From positions 744,001 to 808,000 of the forward strand of contig JAFKAC010000001.1 in NCBI GenBank assembly GCA_025766275.1: DNA of 64,000 nt. Reading direction: 5' to 3'. This document shows positions 10,701 through 22,100 of the stretch, in pieces. The notes below the pieces were generated by a model. The model did no database searches. It was not told the DNA's origin and was given only the letters and a program-made list of their open reading frames with translations. The position numbers and the translations under genes were made by a program. Each line of letters opens with the position of its first letter. Within the stretch, counting starts at the first letter, position 1. Source of the DNA: Lactarius indigo. Its lineage: Eukaryota > Basidiomycota > Agaricomycetes > Russulales > Russulaceae.

Positions 10701-12164
10701 CTCGACAAGCTTGATGTCTGGAGGCTTGAACCCCTTCCTGAAGGAAGGAAGGTGGTTAAGTGTAAATGGGTATTTAAGAAGAAAGCAGATGGACGCTTTC
10801 GTGCTAGGCTAGTGGCAAAAGGGTTCACCCAACTAGAGGGGGTGGATTTTGACAAAACTTTCTCCCCAGTTGCCCGCTTTGAGTCCTTGCGACTCCTTCT
10901 CGCGTTGGCTACGCTTGAAGACTGGCATATTCACCAGATGGATGTCAAGTCGGCATTCCTTCATGGGGAACTGGAGGAAGAAATTTACATGGAGCAACCA
11001 GTCGGTTTCGTCACAGCTGGCTCCGAGCACCTTGTGTGCCGGCTACAGAAGGCCCTCTATGGCCTGAAACAAGCTTCCCGCGCATGGAATGTGCAGTTCC
11101 ATGGGGTCTTAGTCGACCTAGGCTTCACGCGGACGTACTCTGATGCAGGAGTATACGTGTATCATCTCCAAGAGGGGGGTAATACACTTTTCGTGATCTT
11201 ATATGTAGATGACATCACTATACTCGGAAGTTCCTTATCAAAGATCAATGATCTGAAGGCTTCTCTATCTAGCCGATATGAGATGACCGATCTGGGAGAG
11301 ATCCAATCTTATCTCGGTGTAAACATCACCAGAGATCGTGCTAATCGCACCATGGAAATCAACCAGTCAGATTACATCCGCGATGTAGTGGAACGCTTTG
11401 GAATGTCTGATTCCAATCCAGTATATACCCCTCTTCCCTCTGGCGCCGAGGCACACTTGATCAAGTACACAGATCAGGCCTCTACTTCTGAAATTAAGAA
11501 GTATCAACAGATTATCGGGTCTCTGCTATATGCGCAGATTGGAAGCAGACCTGATATTTCCTTCGCTGTTGCGCGCCTTAGCCAATTTGCTTCCAACCCC
11601 TCACCTCAGCATTTACGCCTAGCCAAGTATGTCCTAGCCTATCTTAATAGCACCAAGGACTACTCATTACGCTATGCTGGAGGGAATGGCAATGGTGGTG
11701 AAGGCCTTCATGGCTACTGCGACGCTTCCTGGGGAGATCAGGAAGAAAAGCACTCCACCTCAGGTTTTGTCTACCTGCTTGCGAATGGAGCCATCTCTTG
11801 GTGTACCAGAAAGCAAAAGACAATTGCGCAGTCTACCACTGAGGCAGAATACATGAGCCTCTCAGACGCCTCCAATCAGGCTCAGTGGTATGCCACCTTC
11901 CTTGGAGAACTGGGGTATGAGGTATCCTCCCCCATTCCTCTGCACTGTGACAATAAGGGTGCTGTGGACTTAGCTCTCAACCCTGTCACTGGGAGACGCT
12001 CCAAACACATCCTGATCAAGCACCATGTAGTCAGGGAATACGTAGAAAACAAGGTTATACACCTGATACGTACACCCACAGGGGAAATGGTTGCAGATGG
12101 ACTCACTAAGTCACTGCCCAGAGAACCCTTTGAAAAAATGGTTGCTGATCTAGGAATAGTGTAA
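7761..12164 (+). pseudogene. Copia gag-pol polyprotein with one in-frame TGA
   Basis: A single frame of 1,468 codons starting at the ATG at 7,761. The order is: gag (first 240 residues or so, beginning with a SVTLAKLDGTNWQTW-type motif); a CHYCKKPGHKKPEC zinc knuckle; an aspartic protease with DSGASAHF; a GAG-pre-integrase HH-CC region (WHQRMGH..CHGCELGK); an integrase core with D542, D605 and E641 (D35E spacing); then, after the TGA at 10,023-10,025, a copia reverse transcriptase with YVDD and an RNase H ending ADGLTK. The stop falls in the conserved SSRDVTFDE-type junction where CGA is expected, so it looks like a single C-to-T change at a CpG. Everything else is open. Readthrough of TGA cannot be excluded. 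Confidence 0.93.
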
Positions 12165-12514
12165 GATGGGTTCTAGGACGTCGAACTATTGTGTATACTT
12201 GCAACAGACTTCCTAGTTCAAAAGCTAAGAAAAACCCTTCTTAAAGAACTGAAGAAGTTGGACCTGTTCCATCTTATCTCCCAGCTCATGGCTCTTCAAA
12301 AAGTAGTTCTTTAGAACTACATTATCCTCATAGAGCAGTGCATGAAGACCTCCAAAAAGTTGTCCTTTATCAGGACTTCTGCGTACATAGATTCTTTCTA
12401 ACCAGAGAATCAAAACATTTCCCATAGTAACAGTTAAAGCAATAAAGTGTCCTGCCAAGGCACTTTCACTCAATGCTTGCACCACTCTTGTGGACTGTCT
12501 CTATCATGGAGGGA
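12165..12514 (+). other. Copia 3' non-coding segment and polypurine tract
   Basis: About 350 nt between the gag-pol stop and the 3' LTR. It contains a perfect 8-bp hairpin (gtagttct/agaactac at 12,303-12,320, 2-nt spacer). A purine-rich tract (tggaggga, 12,507-12,514) directly precedes the LTR and would prime plus-strand synthesis. No coding sequence is supported. Confidence 0.6.
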
Positions 12515-13047
12515 TGTTGAGACGCGACTGTTAAAGTCACATGTCTCGTGGGATCTGATTGAGTCAGCCCACATACTAAATACGGTATCTGTCCCTTATG
12601 GACTTATGGACACTCCAGACTCATACGGACCGCTTTTGTTTATCTTTATTGCTAGATCCATATATGGTTCTTATTGTTCTTTCTATTGTTAAGATACCGG
12701 TATTGTCTGCTTTAGGCAGCTATTGTTCTCTGCCATCCAATGGCATTTCTCCCTCTGGCGCACAGACCACCTGTATTGTGTTTGGGTCACCAGTGCGCAC
12801 AGACCATTATTAGCTAAGCGTCCTGTATATAAGGACTGCTGTTTTCGCCTCTACACTTCAGAGTTCCCTTCACCTCTGAAGTGTAAGTTCCTTTCTCTTT
12901 ACCTCTCTTATTACCTTTACTCATAGGCGTTGCTTCTCTATAGTAACTTGTCCTACTAGGTATGCAGTTGTAATAGAGTTCCCTTCACCTCTGAAGTTAA
13001 CTTGTCCTACTAGTTTCTACCTTGCTTGTTAGTTCTGCGCTTCAACA
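12515..13047 (+). repeat. Copia 3' LTR
   Basis: The 533-bp partner of 6,224-6,756, with two differences seen: ccagactcatacgg here against ccggactcatatgg in the 5' LTR. It is followed by the target repeat tttgg. Confidence 0.97.
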
Positions 13048-13052
13048 TTTGG

Positions 13053-13714
13053 GTGGGGAGGGAAGGGGCTGGGGGATGATCTGCGCTGATCTTCGTGTTG
13101 ATGAGGGCTTCCTTGTAGGAGCGGGCCGTGCTAGCTGCTTGGGAGGTAACTGTCGTGGCCTCCGTGATGCTCCTAGCCATGTCGGCTGCCGCCTTTTCTA
13201 GGGAGATCGCTGTTTCCCCTAGTGTGGATACGGCGTTCTGTAACGAGGCGCGGTCAGTTAGTGAGCTTTTGACGATTTCGCTCATCTTTCCCAACTCCGC
13301 CTGCAACGTGTTCTCCATGCGTTCGCCTATTTTTTGCGCGAAGGCGTCCACTAGGGGGGGGGTGTGTTGCGCTGACATGTTGTTTTCATGTGTGAGCGCT
13401 GCCAGAGCTTGGAGGGAGCTGGTCATTCCCTTGGGAGCGGAGGCACTGTATTTTTTGATGATTAGTGTGAGGATGCGGAGGAGAGAGGAGGGCGTAGTGG
13501 GGTGTTCATCGACATAGCAGTCGTCCTCTTTTAGTGCCTTAATGGCCTCGGCTGAGGCGGTCAGGTTTTTGGGCTTCGCTTGAACCATACCCGTTGAGGT
13601 GATGGGGGTGCTGGGCCATGTGTTTGCTTTGGCTGAGGATCTGGTGGTTCTGATGGACGTGACGGGTGGGGTGCACCCTGCGGGGCCCGGATTGGTAGTT
13701 CCTTTTGTGGTCAT
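13053..13714 (-). pseudogene. LINE ORF1, N-terminal part
   Basis: The first 222 codons of LINE ORF1, starting at the ATG at 13,714, cut off by the copia right LTR. The region is Ser/Thr/Ala-rich, and residues of about 110-200 show a heptad-like pattern suggesting a coiled coil, as is common in the N-terminal half of LINE ORF1 proteins. It stays in frame with 5,041-6,219 once copia and one target repeat are removed. It is not functional as it stands. Confidence 0.85.
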
Positions 13715-13910
13715 ACCGTCCGGCAGCGCGTTGTTGCTTCTTATGAAGCTTTTTGGATCTGTTGGGGGTTCTAATAGGACTAATGCGTGCGTATGTGTGA
13801 TGTGTGTGTGTGTATGTATTCCTTTCTGCGGTGTGATGAGCTACCTCTACCCTGAGGCCGTGTGACGTGGCTTAGGTGGTGGTGGTTGCCGAGAAAGGAA
13901 GTTCTACCGT
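13715..13910 (-). promoter_or_regulatory. LINE 5' UTR and probable internal promoter region
   Basis: The 196 nt between the 5' target duplication and the ORF1 ATG. It holds a (GT)n-rich stretch at about 13,795-13,817. In LINEs this segment usually carries the internal promoter; no specific motif can be named here. Confidence 0.55.
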
Positions 13911-13926
13911 CGCTCTGATGAACATT
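13911..13926. repeat. Right target-site duplication of the LINE
   Basis: Perfect second copy of the 16-base repeat at 635-650. Removing 651-13,926 restores an uninterrupted DUF6535 reading frame (codon gct at 636-638 corresponds to 13,912-13,914). Confidence 0.95.
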
Positions 13927-15367
13927 CCTGATAGTACCTCGATCAAATCCATTGTCGTATCCCTCCTCCGCGACCTCCTCAAGACGTGCACACTAAAGAC
14001 TTTGCCTCTCCCGGAAGAAGTACGCGCGAGTAGTCTGGAGGCGTGTCTCCAGGGCTTGTGGTATCTGGGAAAAGAGCTCCAACAGCTTGGTGATTCTCGG
14101 CCGTTAGCACCAGAATTCCTCAATCTTGCAAGCCTGGAAATTATGCGCCATATTCGGACCGAAAAGGACGAAGCTTGTCGTGTGATGGGACGTTGTGTCG
14201 AAGCGTTGGTCGTGAGCCATCTGGCAGCCCGCACCGACTCAATTGCCCAAATTAGCAACAAGGCGCTGGGGCGCATATCAGCTATTCTTGGCACAGAGAG
14301 TGACTCGAGGCTTTGGCTTGGCAGATCTGGTGCCATCGAACTCGCAAACATGGTTTCCCTCCTATTCAGTGAGATCGAAGCGTTGTTCTCCGACTCTGAC
14401 ACACCGTCGGATATGCTGGATATGATCCAACGAACGCTCAGCGTCCTCTCTCCGACACTGCTGGCCGATTTGAAAGCTGAGCTGAGCACTAGTACTGACG
14501 GTCAGTGTAGAGTTATCCTTTGATCTTGTCTTTGCGGTCTGAAATTACTCATCAGAGACGCTGTCTTACAACTCTCCAATAATTCACGAGAGTAATTCGC
14601 GCATGTGTCTGAAGTACCTGTGGCACTGTGCAAGAGCATACAATCAGCTTGGGGCCGAGGCGCCCTTACCGTCCTTCGTCCGCATCACTCTCGCCGGTCC
14701 AAGGATCCTTCGGCGCATTCATAGCGCGCAGGACCTCAATGCTCGTGTGACAGGACGCTGCTTTGGGGCTTTGATCGTAAACAAATTAGTGGACAACTTC
14801 AACTCCCGCACTTCCTTCAGCAGTGGCGTCTACGACGCAGACATGGCTTGCATATCGTCTATCCTTGACACCTGGCCTAGTGAACTTTTACGTTGGCCCA
14901 ACCCTTCTGCCGTCATCAAACTCTTGAACATTGTTTCCCTCATGTCGGGCGAAATCGAAACCTTGGTCACATCAGGGGAGATACCAGCGTCAACGCCAGA
15001 ATGGTATTCGCCGGCGGCGCCAATGCCGGTAGATATTCTCCACATAATCCAACAGACCATCGATATCATCAGCCCAGATCTTATTCTAGGCGGCGCGTTC
15101 GCCTGGGGTGACCTGCCCATGGACGAGGTATCTCAACTGCGCGAAATATGTTCTAAAATCGCGAATGCGCAGCCTGACAATCGGTTCAAGAAACACACGA
15201 TGGGGATATTAGACCAATTGCAACAGATATCGGAGCGGCTGCCCACGGTAGAGTACAAGATGCGGCGATGCACAAGCTCGATTTTTGGCCAGCAATTCGT
15301 TAAGGGAAGAAGTAACTCGACAACTCGGCCAGAATACGAGGCGAGGAGACGCTCGAAGTCAATCTAG
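13911..15367 (+). pseudogene. DUF6535-family gene, upstream copy, right part (repeat units 4 and 5)
   Basis: This is the continuation of the interrupted DUF6535 gene after the LINE. Exon segment 13,911-14,500 holds unit 4 and segment 14,556-15,367 holds unit 5 and the C-terminus ending RRRSKSI-like. A phase-1 intron at 14,501-14,555 (gtcagt..atcag) sits exactly where the intact copy has its intron at 23,241-23,294. All segments remain open, so apart from the LINE I see no inactivating change in the part visible here. This fits a fairly recent insertion, although the promoter and N-terminus are outside the window. Homology to 22,641-24,175 runs along the whole length and continues into the 3' flank. 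Confidence 0.85.
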
Positions 15368-15874
15368 AAGTATATTGCATACTACAAGTCGCTGGAACCC
15401 GGCGCTTCGTCTCGTCTCGTCTTGGTGATTTGGGTATTGGTTCGCGCTTCAATTTTTTTTGTTTTGTTTTGTTTTTTTGTTTGGATCGGTTTCCGTGCGC
15501 TTGAGGGGTTACCCCAGCACTTTGCCGCCAATATGCTGCGTAGCTATTGTTCAGCTTCAATTCTCGTTCACACTCTATTTTCTGTCCCAATCGTGGTGTC
15601 TGCGCACGTGCGTAAGAGAATTCCATCCATAATAATGAACAGGCATCGACCTTGTCGACTACAACCTTGCTTTCGAGGAGAAATAGTGTGAAATCTTTAT
15701 TTTAGTTTGGGGGAAGTTCACTGGCAACTGACCAGTTTCTGGTGGATAGATTTGGCCTACACATGGATACGGCTGGCTTCCGGAGGGCATGTTTGGTCTT
15801 ATGTACGTCCACATGTTCTTAGGTAATTCCAACGTTGCAAGGTGAAACCTAGACAAGAACAGCTTAAGAATTGA
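15368..15874. other. Intergenic: 3' flank of the DUF6535 upstream copy
   Basis: No gene is seen. The sequence parallels 24,176-24,860 downstream of the intact copy (T-rich tract, then shared motifs such as atgctgcgtagctattgttcag), which shows that the duplication extends past the gene. Confidence 0.7.
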
Positions 15875-17070
15875 TCACACTGACTGCGCAGTGCTTGAGA
15901 CAAGGCTCAAGAGTTGCCTTTCAAAAAATAATTTGACTGACTGTTGAACACGGGTCACGGCTGGTAATATATGGCGGGCTTCGATTCTATGTTCGAGGTA
16001 TAAAATCGTAGCTGCGAGGGACATCTCTCCCTCCCCTCCGCGTCTGGTGCACATGCGCACGTGCGCGTTGCACCGCCAGCGCGCGCACGTTCTCCGGCAC
16101 GTTCCCATCTCCTCTCGCCGTCCCTCCAACAACTCCAGCTCCGGTTCCTGCACGCCTGCCTCATGCTCAGAGCGCGCGGCCTCCAGCAGCGCCTGTGCGT
16201 GCTCGCACGTCTTCAAGCGCAAATAACACTACCCAGCAGAAGTCAAAAAAGATTCGACAGGAGAAAACAATGGACGCACGCTATCGAGCCCCTTGCTGTT
16301 GTCGACATAGTCAAGCGTGTCCGCGTCTCCGAGCAGGGCGGAAAAGCGCGCCCGCAGCGCGGTCTTGTTCGTGTCGGAGGGCACGTGCCGCGCGAAGAGC
16401 ACGCAGCCGGGTGGATACGATTGTGTCTGGGGCAGTTTCGCGATGGGCACACGCTCAGGCCCGTCGGGAGTGTCGTGCGCGCTCTTGGTTTTGTTGCGCG
16501 CGGGTTCGGTGGAGGAGGCAGTGACGGCAATGCGGCGCAGGAGGCTCTCGCGGTACTCGGCGTATTCCGCTTGTAGTGTATCCCAGCGTTCTTTGGAGAG
16601 CGTGCGGAAGCCCCCTTTGCGCGCTTCTGATTCTTCGATGGATAAGTCGGAGTCGGAGTCAGTAGGCGGACGCGTGTTGTTGCGGTCGTAGGGGAAGCGG
16701 GAGAGGAAGTGCGAGACGATGTCCGGCTCGTTGAGCGTGATGAGCGCAAAGCCTTTCCATTTGGGGACGGCGTCTGGTGGGTCTTAGTAGTGTAGGGGGA
16801 AGACGATATGCTGGACGGCGCTCCAAGTGTTCAGGACCGCGCACAATAATTGCATATTCCAAGCGTAGAGCGGAACGAGTGGGGGATGTTCTCCTGTGCG
16901 AAGCGGTCAAACAATGGGTTGAGTAGGGGAGACGCGACTTACGATGTAGACGGTTCTAGCGTCCCAATATATGTGACTGAAAGTGGGGAAAGCGGTGTGT
17001 AATTTCGTATCCGATGACTCCACCCAAATGCGTTGTCATTGTCGCCACTATAGCAGGATCCAAATCGATA
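15875..17070 (-). pseudogene. LARP7-like xRRM gene, decayed upstream copy
   Basis: A degraded duplicate of the intact gene at 24,862-26,247. Recognisable parts are the xRRM exon (RARFSALLGDADTLDYVD), the RRM segment (KGFALITLNEPD) and the small intron at the VYI junction with gtaagt. Damage includes a TAA where the intact copy has CAA (16,786-16,784), a 7-nt deletion in the last exon that shifts the frame, a 1-nt insertion near 16,983-16,995, and loss of most of the first exon, where homology fades out around 17,000-17,070. I infer a non-functional relic of the tandem duplication. Confidence 0.85.
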
Positions 17071-19125
17071 GGCCCCTTCAACAAATACACAAGATGCGGA
17101 CTTAAAAGTTTACTAGCGGGGTTCATAATTAAGTCAGAGGAAAAATGTTTTTAAAATTAGTTATGTCGCAAAAATCGGGTTATAAAATAGTTGTCCCAAC
17201 AGATGCTCGGCAGTGTTGCCATCCCTCCCAGGTCGAGCATGCACACTCTTCGCTCAAGATATATATACAACATCTCAGTCCCACATCATGTCTCACAGTA
17301 TGCAGTTTCTTTGCAATGGTGTGGCACACCAGCCCAAAGCTGTGCTTGTTGAGCTGCAGGCCAAACTTTGTGAAGCATGGGACACTGGGAGTTAGCATAT
17401 AGCTGGGGTTTCCAAATCTGGTATGGCCCAAGGGTTCGGGCGGGTACGGAATTTGTGACCCTCACAAAACCCTTACCCAATGTCACGGGTCATGGGTTTC
17501 GTTGGGCACGCAGGTCACCGGACCAGGCACTGCTGCAATGTGTCAACAACCATCACAGCAGCATTCACGTCCAATGCAGTCCTCGTCAACTGCATTCATT
17601 TGGTCCAGGAAACCCTCAAGAAGCTACTAGGCTAAGTGCTCTTGCATTATCATTTTAGCTGACTTTAAACAATATTGTGTTTTTTTTACTTTCTAGGTTC
17701 AAACACGCTCTCTCTGGGTGCCACAACACCACAACACTGACATGGTGCTGCGACTTGACATCACCATGACACTGCAACACTGCAACACCAACATGGAACC
17801 TTGAGTCCATGGCACCAATGTGGTGCCCAGCACTACAACACCGCTGCAACCCCACGGCACTGACGCAGTGCCAACATGACAACACCAGTGCGATGCCACA
17901 ACACCAGGACACTGATGCGGCACCGCAACACCATGTGGCACCACGACACTACAACACCAATGCAGTGCCATGACACCCATGGCATTGACATGGCACTGCA
18001 ATGCCTTGACACCGACATGGCTTGCAAGCCCCACCCACAATGCTATGGCTTTCTCAGATTACAATTAGTAGTGTAGTACAGTAACTAAATATACACTAGT
18101 CCTGTCGGACACATGAAAAGATAATTTTCACCATGTGGCCTGAGGTATCATAGTCATATCATCCCATTGCACAGCAGGCACGACTTAGCATTGAAAGCGA
18201 TAAGTAGAATTTTGTTCATTTATTTGATTTACAACATTTATTTTCTGTGGGAAAATTAATCGGCATGGGTCCGAGTCGTTCAAACCCCGGTACCACTGTA
18301 CTCGAAATGGAAGGGGCCCATCGATTTGGATCCTGCTGTAACTTAGCCGTGGCCTGGGCAAGGAAGATATGTAAGCGACCAAAGAAAGTCCAAAGAGAAC
18401 GTGGATTGAAACGAACCTGAATGCGTGCTCACATGGATCGGATCATTTGCTTCAATTGCTTGTTATCCATGCACAACTTGGTTTTCTTGGCCCTCTCATA
18501 CTAGCCCTCTTGTGTGAAATGATATCTTAACCGGCAGTGAGAGGGCGCAGAGTGATGCAGGGTGAGTGAAAGTGAACTCTTGGGCGACGATTCGTCCAGA
18601 ACGCTTCCCGATCATAGGATTTTTGTTTTTAATCTCGATATCAGTGGCATCACCACGAAGTGTTGTGGACCCATTCCCAAACTTGTGGGACTCGGACGTA
18701 GAACGCCACTCTCAATGTCCCGCTGCATCCAATCCATACCGGCTTTTCATATACATAATTGACTAGTTCACACTTTCACATTATCGATGAGCACTCAGAG
18801 GATAATTGGGCGGAAGATTGGGCAACGCAATGATGGGGGGAAGTGCTTGCACCTGTCTCTGTTGAATAGCAACACGCGCATATTTCGAAGACTATGCCTG
18901 ACAGCCCGCGATGTTCCGCACACATGCTCCTCATACTCCTATGCCGATCGGATGAAAAGTGCATTAATTTAGATAGGATACAGGTGAATGAGGTAGCAAA
19001 ATTGCTTACTGTACACGATCACTGATGAATGATTGAATGGTTGACGGCTGATTGATCGACTTGGGTGGTACTTTTGTATCTCACCTCCAGTTCTCCTCGC
19101 CGTATTCTTTGAAACTGAGAAAGAA
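17071..19125. other. Spacer between the two duplicated units
   Basis: About 2 kb with no supportable gene. It contains a degenerate minisatellite (17,700-18,015, listed separately). The last few hundred bases are presumed to be promoter and 5' UTR of the downstream DUF6535 gene. Short open frames here show no family motif. Confidence 0.6.
17700..18015. repeat. Degenerate minisatellite, CAACACC-type
   Basis: About 316 bp built from loosely repeated words of roughly 20-27 bp, of the type acaacaccaatgcagtgcc. The copies vary in length and sequence, which fits an old, decaying tandem array. It gives long but meaningless open frames on both strands. Confidence 0.75.
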
Positions 19126-22100
19126 ATGGCGGATATTGAGGCTCGGATCGATATTGTCCTTGAGCATCAATCCGCGGGCACTACTACGAGCCCTCAACCC
19201 GCTACCGCAGTTTCCCAGCTTCCTACATCCACCGCAGATCCGCAGACACCGAGTCCCACATATCCTAATACTGCAGATGTTCAGCCTCAGGCCATAAATA
19301 CCAATGAAGGGGACGCTCCCCCCTCGCAAATTCTGGGTAGTCCAGATCCTCTGCGGGGTATGTACATTTGTCATTTCACAGGTTGTTTGCTTATTCGCAT
19401 GCCAGGCGAGAAGTACGGAGATCCTTCTGACGGGGTGTGGTCCATGTACCTCACTGAGGCCGAGAAGAAAGATAAGGATGTAACCGAGAGCTGGAAGGGG
19501 GACACAGAGGGGATCCTCGTCTTTGTGAGCCCTACTCCACCTCGTGCATATTCACCAGCTGATACACATGTTGAAGACCGGTCTATTCTCCGCCACCGTC
19601 GCCGCCTTCATTATTGAGAGTTACAAGCTGTTATCTCCCAATCCTAGCGATACGACCAATGCACTCCTCACTCAAATATCTGGTCAATTGGTCAACATCT
19701 CCAATGGAACTCCTCTCGCAGACATTGTAGCGAAGAGCAGTCAGCCATTCAAACCAACAACGTCCGCAGTCAGGGTCAACGTGTTGTGGTTCCTCAGTTT
19801 GGTCCTCAGCTTGACTTGCGCGCTCTCCGCAACATTGATGCAGCAATGGGCCCGACGGTATCAGGAGCTTGCTCGGCATCTCGGTGCACCTCACAGGCGT
19901 GCGCGTATGCGAGCATACATATTCGATGGCATTAGTAAATTCGGAATGGCTCGAGCGGTCGCGACGATGCCGACGATCCTCCACATATCTGTCTTCCTCT
20001 TCTTCGCAGGCCTCATCGACTTCCTTTTCCCCATCGACAAGACTGTTTCATACTTCACCCTCGGTTGGGTCGCGGCGTTCGCTCTGGCATACACAGTTTT
20101 GACGGTTTTACCAAATCTGTACCTCGATTGCCCTTATGACACACCCCTGTCCGGATACACATGGCGGTTATCCCAGTTTTTCGTGGTCGTATGTCTCAAG
20201 ACCGCTCTCGGAATCGAGGGCCTATTTCATAATTCCCTTTTGAAGTTATTGAGTCGGGTCAACCAGCACGTGACAAGACCCGACGTCGACAAGTGGAGGA
20301 AGGCGCTTAGAAACCAAATCAAGAAACATCAACAGTGGCTTCACGAAGGCCTACGGAAGAGTATCGAGCGTAATGCCAAGGATGCCCCATCCACGGCAGT
20401 CACGAGTGCGTTGGAATGGACTCTTACAGCTCTCGACGAGGACAAAGAGATCGAAACATTTGCCGCACGCGTGCCAGGATTCTTCGACTCCCGTACTGTT
20501 CCAGATGCCATCTCGGCAATCCTTCCCCTCATGACCGAAAACTCGTTGACAGATTCCATCCTCGGATCCCGTCTCTACGACCTCTTCAACACTTGCGTAC
20601 CAGGGGCGTCACCTCTCAACGAGGAAGAGCGTAAGCGCCGTCTGCGGGTGTGTCTAAAGTGCCTGTGTTATTTCGGAAGAGCGTTCAATCGGCCTGGTGA
20701 CTCTGAGCCATTACCATCTTACTTCCCCAGCACCTTTGCCAGTCCAGAGATCATTCGTCGCATTCAGACAGAACAGGACCCTGTTATTCATGCGATGGGA
20801 CTTTGTTTCGGTACATTGGTCGTAACGAAGCTGGCGGCTGACGTCAAATCAAATGCTGTTCAAATCAACGATGAACAGCTGGAATGCCTATCAGCTATTC
20901 TCGGCACCGAAAGTCCAGACGTTAGGCTTTGTCTTGCACAGCCAGGCGTCGTCCAGCTCGCAAGTATGATATCCCTCGCGTTAGATGACGCTGCCTTCTT
21001 GGTCGCGGACGCAGTGCCGTCGTATGTACTTGATGTGGTCAAACGGACTCTCAGTGTTGTTTCTCGGGCCCTTCCTACTGAAGAGGCCATCGAACTACCA
21101 TTTAATTGGCCGAAGACGCAAACCAACATCATTGGTGGCAGATTCCATCGCGTCATCGCGTCTCGCCTTCGCAACCTCCTTCAGACATGCACATCAGGCT
21201 CCTCAGTTCTCACAGACGAAGTGCGCAGGGCCTGTCTGCGGATGTGCCTGAAGAGCCTGTGGTATTACGCAAATGCGTACCATCAGTTTGGTGCTTCCAA
21301 GCAATTGCCGCCTTCTTTCCTCCACGTCATTGCCACACCAGAGAATACCCGCCTCATTCAGCAGGAGGAGGATCGGACTTCTCGTGTGATAGGGTATTGC
21401 TTCGAAGCGTTGGTCATCACTAAGCTTGCGGCCGACATCAACTCGGGCACCGTTCATGTTGGCGATCAGGAGCTGGCATGCCTCTCCGGTATCCTTGGTG
21501 CTGAGATCCATGACGTGAAGGTTTGGCTTAGGCTTCCCGGCGCCATTGAACATATGGGTCTGTTTTTCCTTCTGCTCAGCGAAGTTGGCTCCATGGACCC
21601 CCCCATGTTCCCTTTCCCTGGCAACAGCATGTCCCCAATGGATCGCACCCGTAGTCACACCACCACATCCACGACGGACCACATCCGTCGCCCCGGCACG
21701 TCCCCTATGTATCACATCGGCAGAACCAGCATTACCCCTATGTACCCTGGTGCTTTCGTGACCCCCATACCTGGTACCTTCGTGTCCCCCTTCGTGACCC
21801 CCACACCTGGTACCTTCGTGTCCCCCTTCGTGACCCCCACACCTGGTGCCTTCGTGACCCCCACACCTGGTACCTTCGTGCCCCCCCACAACCCCACCCT
21901 TGGCACTACTGTATTCCCCTACCCCACCACCTTTCCCGTTTTCCCAATCCCCAGGTCCGGTGATGCAGAGAAATCGGATGTCTGGGATGTAGTCCAACAG
22001 ACATTTAGCATCCTGTTTCACGCCCTCCCAGCTGCGACGGACATCGAACATAGTCAAGTCGGCAAATTTGGTGGCGGGTTTGGATCCATCCTTCAAAACT

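Larger units (their letters stand above)
6224..13047 (+). mobile_element. Ty1/copia LTR retrotransposon, full length, inserted in LINE ORF1
   Basis: A 6,824-bp element with two 533-bp LTRs (6,224-6,756 and 12,515-13,047) flanked by the 5-bp target duplication tttgg (6,219-6,223 and 13,048-13,052). The LTRs differ at two positions only, one G/A and one T/C in the stretch near 6,326-6,336, so the insertion is young. The internal part has a primer-binding site, a long leader, one gag-pol frame in integrase-before-RT order (diagnostic for copia), and a purine-rich tract before the 3' LTR. One in-frame TGA (10,023-10,025) separates the integrase half from the RT half. Confidence 0.97.
651..13910 (-). 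mobile_element. LINE (non-LTR retrotransposon, RNase H-bearing, Tad/I-like), interrupted by copia
   Basis: A complete minus-strand LINE inserted in the DUF6535 gene. Its own sequence is 651-6,223 plus 13,053-13,910, about 6.4 kb, with a Ty1/copia element in between. The order on the minus strand is a 5' UTR of about 196 nt, ORF1 with CCHC knuckles, ORF2 with endonuclease, reverse transcriptase, RNase H and a terminal zinc knuckle, a 3' UTR, and a poly(A) tail of 17 (seen as T at 651-667). The 16-bp target duplication shows that both ends are preserved. RNase H after the RT and two overlapping ORFs fit the fungal Tad or I groups; exact clade assignment needs a tree. ORF1 is broken by copia, so the copy cannot now make ORF1 protein. 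Confidence 0.93.

Noticed and set aside
18278..18286. gttcaaacc resembling a tRNA B box
   Set aside because: No A box at the right distance and no cloverleaf could be formed.
21755..21885. Regular short repeats that might suggest a CRISPR-like array
   Set aside because: Direct tandem units without unique spacers, inside a eukaryotic exon; a minisatellite.
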